Assembly: GCA_040877935.1 (NCBI GenBank)
Contig: JBBDNB010000057.1
Location: forward strand, 22,141-86,140
Origin: Chitinophagales bacterium
GTDB taxonomy: Bacteria > Bacteroidota > Bacteroidia > Chitinophagales > CAIOSU01
Reading direction: 5' to 3'
Length of the DNA stretch: 64,000 nucleotides
The position numbers were made by a program, and so were the translations under genes. Position 1 is the first letter of the stretch, and each line of letters starts with the position of its first letter. Of the stretch, positions 14,649-22,189 are shown one piece after another. The notes below the pieces were generated by a model. The model did no database searches. It saw only the letters and a program-made list of their open reading frames with translations, and was not told the DNA's origin.

Positions 14649-15839
14649 ATGGAATTCAAAAAAATTGATTTTAAGGATAAAAAAGTATTGCTAAGAGTAG
14701 ATTTCAATGTTCCGCTCAACGATAAATATGAGATCACGGACGATACGCGAATCAGAAGGTCATTGCCGACTATTCAGCACATATTAAAATCAGAAGGCTC
14801 CGTAATTGTGATGTCCCATTTGGGCAGGCCTAAGAATGGGCCAGAGGATAAATTTTCCATGCGCCATTTGTTAAATCATTTAGAGCATTTGCTGCATAAA
14901 GATGTTTTGTTCAGCAATGGCTGTGTTGGTTCCGATGCTAAGGAAAAAGCTGTTTCGCTTCGCCCGGGAGAGGTGTTGCTGCTGGAAAATACGCGATTTT
15001 ACCCAGGAGAAACCAAAGGCGATATTGAGTTTGCTGAGAAATTGGCAAGTCTTGGGGATATTTATATCAATGATGCATTTGGAACAGCGCATAGAAAACA
15101 CGCCTCTACTGCTGTTGTAGCCGACTATTTTCCTGCCGACAAAAAAGGCTTTGGATTATTGATGGAAGCAGAAATCAATAATGCGGAAAAAGTAATAAGC
15201 AACCCTGAAAAGCCATTTACGGCAATTATTGGCGGGGCGAAAGTTTCGGATAAAATTTCAATCATTGAAAATTTGCTGGACAAAGTCGATCACTTGATTA
15301 TTGGCGGGGGGATGGCCTATACTTTTATTCGTGCCAAGGGCGGCTCTACTGGAAATTCCCTTGTTGAAGAAGATAAAATAGAATTGGCAGCCAATTTGCT
15401 AAAAAAAGCAGCCGAAAAAGGAGTGGAAATCCTTCTGCCGGAAGATTCGCTTGTGGCAGATAAATTTGACAACAATGCCAAAAGGGAAATACAGCCCAGC
15501 GATGCCATCAAGGCTAAGGGCATGGGATTGGACATTGGCCCCAAAGCCATGGAAGCCTATTCAAAAGTCATTCAAAATTCCAAGACCATTTTGTGGAACG
15601 GCCCCATGGGCGTGTTTGAAATGAGCAATTTTCAGCGTGGCACATTGAGCATTGCTCAGGCAATAGCTAAAGCAACTGAAAGCGGAGCTTTTTCGCTAGT
15701 AGGTGGAGGCGATTCCGTAGCTGCAGTAGTGAAATTTGGCTTTGAAAACAAAGTGAGCTATGTATCTACAGGTGGCGGTGCAATGCTGGAGTTTTTCGAA
15801 GGAAAGGAATTGCCAGGACTTGTTGCTGTTAGGGCTTGA
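14649..15839 (+). CDS. pgk: Phosphoglycerate kinase
   Basis: This 396-residue enzyme transfers the acyl phosphate of 1,3-bisphosphoglycerate to ADP. Family motifs in order are RVDFNVPLN near the N-terminus, SHLGRPKNG, the IIGGAKVSDKI hinge region, LWNGPMGVFE, and the nucleotide-binding SLVGGGDSVAAV. The glycine-rich C-terminus is STGGGAMLEFFEGKELPG. Length is typical. It follows gapA and uses its product. No terminator is visible in the gap behind it. Confidence 0.98.
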   Translation: MEFKKIDFKDKKVLLRVDFNVPLNDKYEITDDTRIRRSLPTIQHILKSEGSVIVMSHLGRPKNGPEDKFSMRHLLNHLEHLLHKDVLFSNGCVGSDAKEKAVSLRPGEVLLLENTRFYPGETKGDIEFAEKLASLGDIYINDAFGTAHRKHASTAVVADYFPADKKGFGLLMEAEINNAEKVISNPEKPFTAIIGGAKVSDKISIIENLLDKVDHLIIGGGMAYTFIRAKGGSTGNSLVEEDKIELAANLLKKAAEKGVEILLPEDSLVADKFDNNAKREIQPSDAIKAKGMGLDIGPKAMEAYSKVIQNSKTILWNGPMGVFEMSNFQRGTLSIAQAIAKATESGAFSLVGGGDSVAAVVKFGFENKVSYVSTGGGAMLEFFEGKELPGLVAVRA

Positions 15840-15982
15840 GTTTAAACCTTTGTTTGTAATAAGGTGAGTATTTGTCAATACAAAAAATACATTTTCTAGT
15901 TTCTTAAAGTATTTGTAGCGGTAGTATTGTCTAAACTTTGATCCCTACCTGATATTTTCAACAACTCTTTTGTCTATTTTCG

Positions 15983-16095
15983 CTTCCCAAATCTCATCAT
16001 TTCGATGCCTTTTGGGAAACAAATATTTTAAAACTATCGCCATAATAGTTTTTATTCCCTTCCCAAATCTAATTTATTTTGTTACTTTTGGGAAG
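15983..16095. repeat. Two copies of a CTTCCCAAA-N19-TTTGGGAA(G) inverted repeat
   Basis: Copy 1 has arms at 15983-15991 and 16011-16019. Copy 2 has arms at 16059-16067 and 16087-16095. Both have a 19-nt spacer, and they are 76 bp apart. The last arm ends 13 nt before the start codon of the ATPase gene. This suggests a two-site operator or a structured leader. No terminator T-run follows. Confidence 0.75.
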
Positions 16096-16108
16096 TTAAT
16101 AATTAAAA

Positions 16109-17521
16109 ATGACAGGAAGAGAATACGAAATTGAAAGGTTGAAAGAATCCCTGGATTCAAATGAGTCTGAATTGATAGCGATTTATGGCAGGCGAAGAGT
16201 AGGTAAAACCTACCTAATACGCAATGTCTATGGAAAGCATATCAAATTCGAAGTGACAGGACTGTATGGAGGTAATAAAGAACAACAGTTAGATATTTTC
16301 TTTGGGGAACTGAAAAGAGTATCTAAAAAATTCAGGGAAGAAGATAGGCCCTCTGACTGGAAACAAGCTTTTGAATTGCTCAAGAAATACATCAATGGTT
16401 TAAGAGGAGCTGCAAAAAAAGTAATATTCATTGACGAAATGCCTTGGCTTGATACACACAAGTCTGATTTTAGAATGTATTTTGGACATTTTTGGAACAC
16501 ATTCTGTGAAAAGAGAGCCGACCTTGTCGTAGTTGTATGTGGCTCGGCCGCGTCATACATGGTTCAGAATGTTATATCAAATCAAGGAAGTTTACATGCA
16601 AGGCTAACTTATAAGTTGCAAATTAAGCCTTTTACACTATACGAGACAAAAGCTTACTTAGAAAGTAAAAACATTAAATGGGGACATTATCACATGCTTC
16701 ACCTGTACATTGCTATGGGGGGTGTGCCGCAATATTTAAGTAAAGTGCGAAAAGGAGAGAGTGTAGTTCAGGCAATTCAGAGAATGTGTTTTGACGAAAA
16801 CGGAGACTTGGTAAATGAATTTGAGGAAATTTTTGAATCATTGTTTGTTCATTCATCTTCACACATAGCAATAGTCAGAGCCCTTGGCTCACTTGGCAAA
16901 GGAGTTGCAAGGGGTGAATTGATAAAAAAATCAGGACAACATGGCGGTGGAGCCTTTACCAGGGCTTTAACTGAGTTGATTGCATCTGGGTTTGTTTCAA
17001 AATATCCTGCATTTGATAAAAAGTCCAAAAAGACATTATATAGGTTATCTGATGAATATTCTAAGTTCTATTTGAAATACATTGAACCCAATAAGAATCA
17101 GGGAGGGAATTTTTGGAAAACAATGTTTCAAAAGCAATCCTATATTTCATGGGCTGGATTCAATTTTGAAACAATTTGCTTAAAACATGTGCTGCAAATT
17201 AAAAAAGCGCTTAAAATAGAGGGGATACATTCTACAAATTCCAATTGGTCTGTTGATGGGGCTCAAGTTGATCTTGTTATAAAAAGAGATGATAATTGGA
17301 TAAATCTGTGCGAGATGAAATTCTACAATGCTCAATATAAAATCGGAAAGCAGGAATTAGAAAACCTAAGGAATAAAATTGCTCAATTCAAGCGCGACAC
17401 AGGGACGAGGGATGCTGTAGTAATAACTATGGTGACAACCTTTGGTATAGTTCAAAATGCAAATTACCATGAAATTGTGAATGATGATTTTACTATGGAA
17501 ATACTCTTTGAAAGAGCATAA
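16109..17521 (+). CDS. Archaeal-type AAA ATPase with DUF234 / PD-(D/E)XK-like C-terminus
   Basis: The 470-residue protein has Walker A GRRRVGKT (27-34), Walker B IFIDEMPW with D109-E110, and a VCGSAASYM sensor strand. A winged-helix segment follows (about 245-330). In the C-terminal domain D388 and E402-x-K404 (CEMKFYNAQY) match the nuclease-fold triad D...ExK. This is the widespread ATPase/DUF234 family, abundant in Bacteroidota and archaea and often in many copies per genome. Its role is unknown; mobile-element and defence roles have been suggested. The paired inverted repeats just upstream are specific to this gene within the window. Confidence 0.88.
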   Translation: MTGREYEIERLKESLDSNESELIAIYGRRRVGKTYLIRNVYGKHIKFEVTGLYGGNKEQQLDIFFGELKRVSKKFREEDRPSDWKQAFELLKKYINGLRGAAKKVIFIDEMPWLDTHKSDFRMYFGHFWNTFCEKRADLVVVVCGSAASYMVQNVISNQGSLHARLTYKLQIKPFTLYETKAYLESKNIKWGHYHMLHLYIAMGGVPQYLSKVRKGESVVQAIQRMCFDENGDLVNEFEEIFESLFVHSSSHIAIVRALGSLGKGVARGELIKKSGQHGGGAFTRALTELIASGFVSKYPAFDKKSKKTLYRLSDEYSKFYLKYIEPNKNQGGNFWKTMFQKQSYISWAGFNFETICLKHVLQIKKALKIEGIHSTNSNWSVDGAQVDLVIKRDDNWINLCEMKFYNAQYKIGKQELENLRNKIAQFKRDTGTRDAVVITMVTTFGIVQNANYHEIVNDDFTMEILFERA

Positions 17522-17541
17522 TAGTGTAATTCCAGAAAGTG

Positions 17542-17988
17542 ATGAAAGCTGAAAATACTGAGTTTAAAATTGTACCATACGGCAGTCCCGATTATGATAA
17601 AACTGTAGTTTTAAGAGATCTGCTTTTGAGAAAGCCGTTGGGTCTGGAATTTACCAAAGAAGAATTGGCAAAAGAAGACAAGCACATTCATTGTGCTGCA
17701 TATTCCAATGGTGAAGCTTTAGCTTGTTTGGTATTGGTTCCGCTAGAAAAGGGGCGCATTAAAATGCGTCAGGTTTGCACATCAAAAGAATTGCAGGGCA
17801 AGGGAGTTGGCAGGCAACTCGCAATATTCAGCGAGCAATATGCTAGGGAAAAAGGGTTCAAAACAATGGAGTGCAATGCCAGAGCAACGGCTGTTCCTTT
17901 CTATGAAAAAATGAACTACAAAGTAGTCAGCGATATCTTCACCGAGGTAGGCATAGATCACTATAAGATGGAGAAAGCATTGAGATGA
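17542..17988 (+). CDS. GNAT-family N-acetyltransferase
   Basis: This 148-residue cytosolic protein has the acetyl-CoA binding motif VCTSKELQGKGVGRQLAIF (about residues 90-108) and the following ECNARATAVPFYEKMNYK segment. The latter is typical of GNAT enzymes that also carry an ElaA-like N-terminus. The substrate cannot be read from the sequence. The frame can be opened one codon earlier at a GTG (17539), but ATG 17542 is the natural start. It follows the ATPase gene after 20 bp and may share its transcript. A strong palindrome that could end transcription follows. Confidence 0.88.
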   Translation: MKAENTEFKIVPYGSPDYDKTVVLRDLLLRKPLGLEFTKEELAKEDKHIHCAAYSNGEALACLVLVPLEKGRIKMRQVCTSKELQGKGVGRQLAIFSEQYAREKGFKTMECNARATAVPFYEKMNYKVVSDIFTEVGIDHYKMEKALR

Positions 17989-18013
17989 TGTTTTCTGCCA
18001 AATTAAAAATTGA

Positions 18014-18041
18014 GTAGGGGCGCACGGCCGTGCGCCCCTAC
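18014..18041. repeat. 28-bp perfect GC-rich palindrome, possibly a terminator
   Basis: GTAGGGGCGCACGG is joined directly to its reverse complement with no loop. It contrasts strongly with the AT-rich surroundings. On the plus strand it is followed by AAAGTTTTTT, so it could end the acetyltransferase transcript. From memory, near-identical palindromes occur as dispersed repeats in unrelated bacteria. Confidence 0.85.
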
Positions 18042-18106
18042 AAAGTTTTTTAAGCTTAACACCTGATTACTGCCGTCAGGCAAGTTTTGTGGCTAAAAGA
18101 AAGAGG

Positions 18107-18541
18107 TTAAGGTAATTCTATCTCAATAAATCCATCCCGATAATTAAATCGAATCTTAAAATGTCTAAGAAATTGAACTGTTCCTAATAATGGAGGGGCG
18201 CTGTCATGGTCAACACAACTTATTAACTGTGGCTTGCTATTCCACACAGTGTTTTCTCCATCGGGGGAAATTAATTCAATATTAAATGTATGCTCCCAAC
18301 ATTCAAGACCTATACCGGCAATACCTTTTGTATTTGTACATTTAGCATTTATATTTTTCAAATCATGCCCAGTAGCTTCTGCTATAAATCGAGGTAGCAT
18401 ACAGGAATCTGCGCCAGTATCCAACAAGGCATTAACTTCAATATGTCTGTTTGTGATAGGATTTATAAATCTTACTGGGACAAAAGGCCTAATATGACCA
18501 TTGGAATAATTTGTAAAGGGGTATATGAGCTTTTTTCCCAA
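18107..18541 (-). CDS. Retropepsin-like aspartic protease
   Basis: This 144-residue single-domain protein contains the active-site motif ALLDTGADSCMLP, with D41-T42-G43-A44 at the catalytic loop. The later LLGTVQFLRHFKIRFNYRDG segment (about 116-135) matches the second half of the retropepsin fold. Such proteins act as dimers, each giving one aspartate. No signal peptide is seen, so it is probably cytosolic. It lies 11 bp downstream of a DUF5678 gene and probably forms a two-gene operon with it. The substrate is unknown. Confidence 0.8.
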   Translation of the reverse strand: MGKKLIYPFTNYSNGHIRPFVPVRFINPITNRHIEVNALLDTGADSCMLPRFIAEATGHDLKNINAKCTNTKGIAGIGLECWEHTFNIELISPDGENTVWNSKPQLISCVDHDSAPPLLGTVQFLRHFKIRFNYRDGFIEIELP

Positions 18542-18552
18542 AACAATTTGCT

Positions 18553-18741
18553 TTAAAAAATATAGGTGGAATCCTTTTTAGGAACAAAACTTAAAATGTA
18601 ATTCACTCCAGTTTTTTTTGCCTTTTTTATAACTTCTTGCGGAGTTTTACCTTCAGCAATTATTTTTGAATTGTCCTTTACATTCACTGCAATCCATCTT
18701 GAATCTGGGTTTTTCGGATTGATGTTTAATGTGGCTGTCAT
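18553..18741 (-). CDS. DUF5678-family small protein
   Basis: A product of 62 residues reads MTATLNINPKNPDSRWIAVN, then DNSKIIAEGKTPQEVIKKA. This matches the DUF5678 pattern of a tryptophan-containing strand followed by a GKTPxE helix. The frame can be extended to 18813, but ATG 18741 gives the family N-terminus and is chosen. The protein is small and probably cytosolic. It directly precedes the retropepsin-like protease gene. The pairing suggests a substrate, inhibitor or partner role, which is inference only. Confidence 0.75.
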   Translation of the reverse strand: MTATLNINPKNPDSRWIAVNVKDNSKIIAEGKTPQEVIKKAKKTGVNYILSFVPKKDSTYIF

Positions 18742-19067
18742 AATGTTAAGGTATTGACTATGAAATAATTGTTTTGTGCTGTTTGTAATGTAAACGTATA
18801 AATTAAGGTTCAAACTTAATCCGTAAGATAAAAATTTTTTAATGAAGGTGATTGTTTAAATGCTCAGAATTTAACAGACCAATCTTCCGCCTTACTACAG
18901 TTAGCTAAATTATAAAAAAATGATTTATAAAGCTCCCCCATGCCACCATTTTTACTTGAATTACATCTTAGTTTTATTTAGCTTTATGGAAGGTCAATTT
19001 GCAAGCTAAAGCTTATTGGCTCTTGCTTTATAAAGCATAATTTCTAACACTTTAAATCAAGCAGTAA

Positions 19068-20312
19068 ATGGAAGCCTATCTAATGGTCTTTGCAGTTCCT
19101 TTTTTTCTATTATTAATGTTTATTGAATGGGGTGCGGGAAAACTAAAAGGGAAAAACCTTTATTATTTCCCCGATACGGTTTGTAATCTTCTACTGGGAG
19201 TGGGCAGTCAGGCGACAGGTCTTTTCGTAAAAGTAATGTTGTTTTTCATTTACGATATGCTCTATCGCAATTTTGCCTTTTTTGAAGTCCCCATGTATTG
19301 GCTGTATGGCATTCTCTTTTTAATCGCTTTCGATTTTGTCTATTACTGGGCGCATCGCTGGAGCCACGAAATGAATTTCCTTTGGGGCGCACATATTGTA
19401 CACCACCAAAGTGAGGAATACAATCTTTCGGTAGCTTTGCGTCAGCCCTGGTTTCACAGTTTATTGGCATTTTTTCTTTTTGTACCATTTGCATTTATAG
19501 GCATTCCCACGATAATGTTCGGAGCAGCTTCGCTATTTATTACTTTGTACCAATTTTGGATCCATACCAAAGCCATTGATAGATTGCCCAAGTGGTTTGA
19601 ATTTGTATTCAATTCACCGACCCACCACCGTGTACACCATGCGCGCGATCCCAAGTACATCGATAAAAACCATGCGGCTTTTTTGATCATTTGGGACAGA
19701 ATATTTGGAACCTTTAGGGAGGAGGAAGAAGAGCCGGTTTATGGCATTACCAAACAGTTTGCTTCCTGGAATCCCGTATGGGCCAATTTCCACCATTATT
19801 TCGATATGTGGGCATTGTTTAAAAAACTGGATTCTTGGAAAGATCGATTGTTGCTGCCTTTCAGAGGTCCTGGATGGCGACCTGAAAGTATGGGAGGGGA
19901 GATGGCCATTCCCGAAGTCGATAAAGAAAATGTACAATTATTCCGCACGCCATTTTCCAAAAACATAGCCGCTTATGTAGGAGTGCAATTGCTTTTGCTC
20001 ATTGCCGGACTTTCTGCCTATATGGTGTATTTCGATAGCCTCTCGCTCTTTTTCAAATTGGAATTGTTTGCATTGATTGTGCTTACAACGCTTATTTGCG
20101 GAGCTATTTTAGAGCAAAAAAAGTGGGTGATTTTGATGGAAAGAGCCAGGTTGCTCATTGCTGGCATTAGTCTGATTTTCCTTTACAAAATATATTTTGA
20201 AAACTGGTACATCATCATGTTTACTTCATGTGTGGTGGTATTTATAATGTTCAATACTTGGTTGGCACTCTACCGCTACCAAGAATATAAACGCACCGGA
20301 TCAATGGTGTAA
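19068..20312 (+). CDS. Fatty acid hydroxylase / sterol desaturase family membrane protein
   Basis: This 414-residue inner-membrane protein is a di-iron oxygenase of the fatty acid hydroxylase superfamily. The histidine clusters are HRWSH (H96, H100), HIVHH (H109, H112, H113) and HHRVHH (H186-H191), with a further H202. Four transmembrane segments surround the metal site. An additional C-terminal membrane region (about 305-400) recalls the alkylglycerol monooxygenase type, as opposed to short sterol desaturases. It is a single gene with its own terminator. The substrate, possibly an ether or hydroxy lipid, is inferred from the family only. A TGCTTTATAAAGCA palindrome lies 31 bp upstream. Confidence 0.88.
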   Translation: MEAYLMVFAVPFFLLLMFIEWGAGKLKGKNLYYFPDTVCNLLLGVGSQATGLFVKVMLFFIYDMLYRNFAFFEVPMYWLYGILFLIAFDFVYYWAHRWSHEMNFLWGAHIVHHQSEEYNLSVALRQPWFHSLLAFFLFVPFAFIGIPTIMFGAASLFITLYQFWIHTKAIDRLPKWFEFVFNSPTHHRVHHARDPKYIDKNHAAFLIIWDRIFGTFREEEEEPVYGITKQFASWNPVWANFHHYFDMWALFKKLDSWKDRLLLPFRGPGWRPESMGGEMAIPEVDKENVQLFRTPFSKNIAAYVGVQLLLLIAGLSAYMVYFDSLSLFFKLELFALIVLTTLICGAILEQKKWVILMERARLLIAGISLIFLYKIYFENWYIIMFTSCVVVFIMFNTWLALYRYQEYKRTGSMV

Positions 20313-20336
20313 ATCAACTGAAACCCAACTATATCA

Positions 20337-20369
20337 AGCGGTATTCTCTCTGAGGATGCCGCTTTTTTT
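20337..20369 (+). terminator. Rho-independent terminator after the hydroxylase gene
   Basis: AGCGGTAT (20337-20344) pairs with ATGCCGCT (20356-20363) with one G-T pair, followed by seven T residues. It separates the hydroxylase gene from the dcw cluster. Confidence 0.88.
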
Positions 20370-20422
20370 ATGCCCAATGCCAAAATTGGATCGGGGTGTG
20401 GAAAACTTTTTAAGTACTTATT

Positions 20423-20446
20423 GTGGGAAAATGTGGAATAAAGTGT
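20423..20446 (+). promoter_or_regulatory. MraZ-type operator: three GTGK boxes at 10-bp spacing
   Basis: GTGGGAAAAT, GTGGAATAAA and GTGTACTAAA start at 20423, 20433 and 20443, an exact 10-bp period, 45-68 bp before mraZ. MraZ is known to bind such short direct repeats in front of its own operon in other bacteria. The match in form and place supports autoregulation of the dcw cluster. Confidence 0.7.
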
Positions 20447-20490
20447 ACTAAAACTCTAACTTTATACTTATATTGGTATAAAACAGAGAC

Positions 20491-20955
20491 ATGTCAGGTT
20501 TTTTAGGTGAACATATTTGCAAGTTGGATTCAAAGGGGAGGCTCAAAGTGCCTTCGGCTTTGAAGAAGCAATTTGCGCCTGAAATCAACGGCCGCTTTGT
20601 GATCAATAGGGGTTTTGAGCAATGCCTGACATTGTACCCTTTTGATGAATGGCAGCGCATTTCTGCACGTGTCAATAAGCTGAATACATTCGAAAAGAAG
20701 AAAAGGGAATTCAAAAGATATTTCTACCGGGGCGCTACGGAATTGGTGCTCGATTCAAGTGATCGGCTATTGTTGCCAAAGCATTTGATGGACTATGCGG
20801 GAATTGAAAAGGAAATGATTTTGACCTCCCAAAACAATATGATAGAAGTCTGGAATCCGAAACGATACGAAGATTTAATGGCCATTGACTCTGATGAGTT
20901 TGCGGATTTAGCAGAAGAAGTAATGGGTGATTTGGATGAAAATTCAGATGACTGA
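20491..20955 (+). CDS. mraZ: Transcriptional regulator MraZ
   Basis: This 154-residue protein has two SpoVT-AbrB-like half domains, each with the D-x-K/D-GR-x-x-x-P signature: LDSKGRLKVPSALKK (about 10-24) and LDSSDRLLLPKHLMD (about 89-103). It binds as a ring to short direct repeats upstream of its own operon and represses division and cell-wall genes. The acidic C-terminus (DLDENSDD) is longer than in many homologues. It is the first gene of the dcw cluster. Its stop overlaps the rsmH start (TGATG). Confidence 0.96.
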   Translation: MSGFLGEHICKLDSKGRLKVPSALKKQFAPEINGRFVINRGFEQCLTLYPFDEWQRISARVNKLNTFEKKKREFKRYFYRGATELVLDSSDRLLLPKHLMDYAGIEKEMILTSQNNMIEVWNPKRYEDLMAIDSDEFADLAEEVMGDLDENSDD

Positions 20956-21851
20956 TGGACTATCATGTGCCAGTGATGCTGAATGAGTGTGTAGAGGCAC
21001 TGGCTATAAAAAAAGACGGAATCTATGTGGACGTGACCTTTGGAGGAGGCGGTCATTCCAAAGCGATAGATGCGCAATTGGATGGCGGTAAATTATTTGC
21101 TTTTGACCAAGATACGGATGCGCAGAAAAACTGCTGGGATTCTCCGCATTTGAATTTTATAAATCAAAATTTTCGACACCTAAAACGCTATTTGAAATTG
21201 TACAATGCCATTCCCATACAAGGATTATTTGCTGATTTGGGCATTTCATCGCATCAGATAGATGTGCCGGAGCGAGGTTTTTCCTTTCGCTACGATGCGG
21301 ATTTGGACATGCGCATGGGTTCGGCTGAAATATCTGCCGCTGATATTTTGAATACTTATTCGCCAGAGCAGATTGCAAAAGTGCTGTGGGAATATGGGGA
21401 GCTGGGAAATTCCAGAAAATTGGCTGCCGAAATAGTCGCTTTTAGAGGCCAGAAATCCTTTAAGCGCATCAATGATCTGCTTCAGGTTTTAGAGCCATTT
21501 GCCGGTTCCATGCCCAATAAATTTTATGCCAGGGTTTTTCAGACATTGCGCATGGAGGTAAACCAAGAGCTGGATGCGCTGAAAGAAATGCTGGAGCAAT
21601 CACTTGAAGTGCTGGATACGGGAGGAAGGTTGGTGGTCTTGAGTTACCATTCCCTGGAAGACAGGCTGGTTAAGAACTTTATGAAAACAGGCAGGGTGGA
21701 TGGTGTGCAGCAAAAAGATTTTTACGGAAATATTGAGCGGCCTTTCAGGGTCATCACTAAAAAACCAATGCTGCCCTCAAAAGCAGAGGTAAAACGCAAT
21801 AGCCGCGCAAGGAGTGCAAAATTGAGAATTGCTGAAAAAGTCAAATTATGA
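20955..21851 (+). CDS. rsmH: 16S rRNA (cytosine-1402-N4)-methyltransferase RsmH
   Basis: This 298-residue AdoMet-dependent enzyme methylates the N4 of C1402 in the ribosomal decoding site. Motifs are HVPVMLNECVEAL at the N-terminus, the AdoMet loop VDVTFGGGGHSKAI (about 25-38), LFADLGISSHQID, and VVLSYHSLEDRLVK near the C-terminus. It lies between mraZ and ftsL, as in most bacteria. Its stop overlaps the next gene by four bases (ATGA). Confidence 0.97.
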   Translation: MDYHVPVMLNECVEALAIKKDGIYVDVTFGGGGHSKAIDAQLDGGKLFAFDQDTDAQKNCWDSPHLNFINQNFRHLKRYLKLYNAIPIQGLFADLGISSHQIDVPERGFSFRYDADLDMRMGSAEISAADILNTYSPEQIAKVLWEYGELGNSRKLAAEIVAFRGQKSFKRINDLLQVLEPFAGSMPNKFYARVFQTLRMEVNQELDALKEMLEQSLEVLDTGGRLVVLSYHSLEDRLVKNFMKTGRVDGVQQKDFYGNIERPFRVITKKPMLPSKAEVKRNSRARSAKLRIAEKVKL

Positions 21852-22189
21852 ATGGTCCGGTGAAACATATCATGACGAGTTTCAGGAATTTCAAAATAGA
21901 TGAAATACTGAGTCTGGAAATCATTCTGCGCAACCTGGGTTATTTCCTCTTTTTGGCTGTGTTGCTTTTTATATATATCGGAAACACGCACTATTCAGAA
22001 AAAACCATTCGAAAAATTGACCGCATGAAGCATGTGCTCAGGGAAGAGCGCTGGCAATATATGACCGCCAAGAATGAATTGATGTTCAATACCAAACAAA
22101 CAGAATTGGCAGAAAAAGTAAAAAATACAGGACTAAGAGAATTGAATAATCCACCTCAAAAAATTGTGATCGAGAAAGGTGAATACTAA
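21848..22189 (+). CDS. ftsL: FtsL-like division protein
   Basis: This 113-residue bitopic membrane protein has a short cytoplasmic N-terminus, one transmembrane helix (about 31-46, YFLFLAVLLFIYIG) and a periplasmic coiled-coil-like helix. It corresponds in position and topology to FtsL, which with FtsQ and FtsB activates the septal synthase. FtsL sequences hardly conserve residues, so the call relies on topology and on position between rsmH and ftsI. It overlaps rsmH by four bases and ftsI by eleven. Confidence 0.8.
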   Translation: MNGPVKHIMTSFRNFKIDEILSLEIILRNLGYFLFLAVLLFIYIGNTHYSEKTIRKIDRMKHVLREERWQYMTAKNELMFNTKQTELAEKVKNTGLRELNNPPQKIVIEKGEY

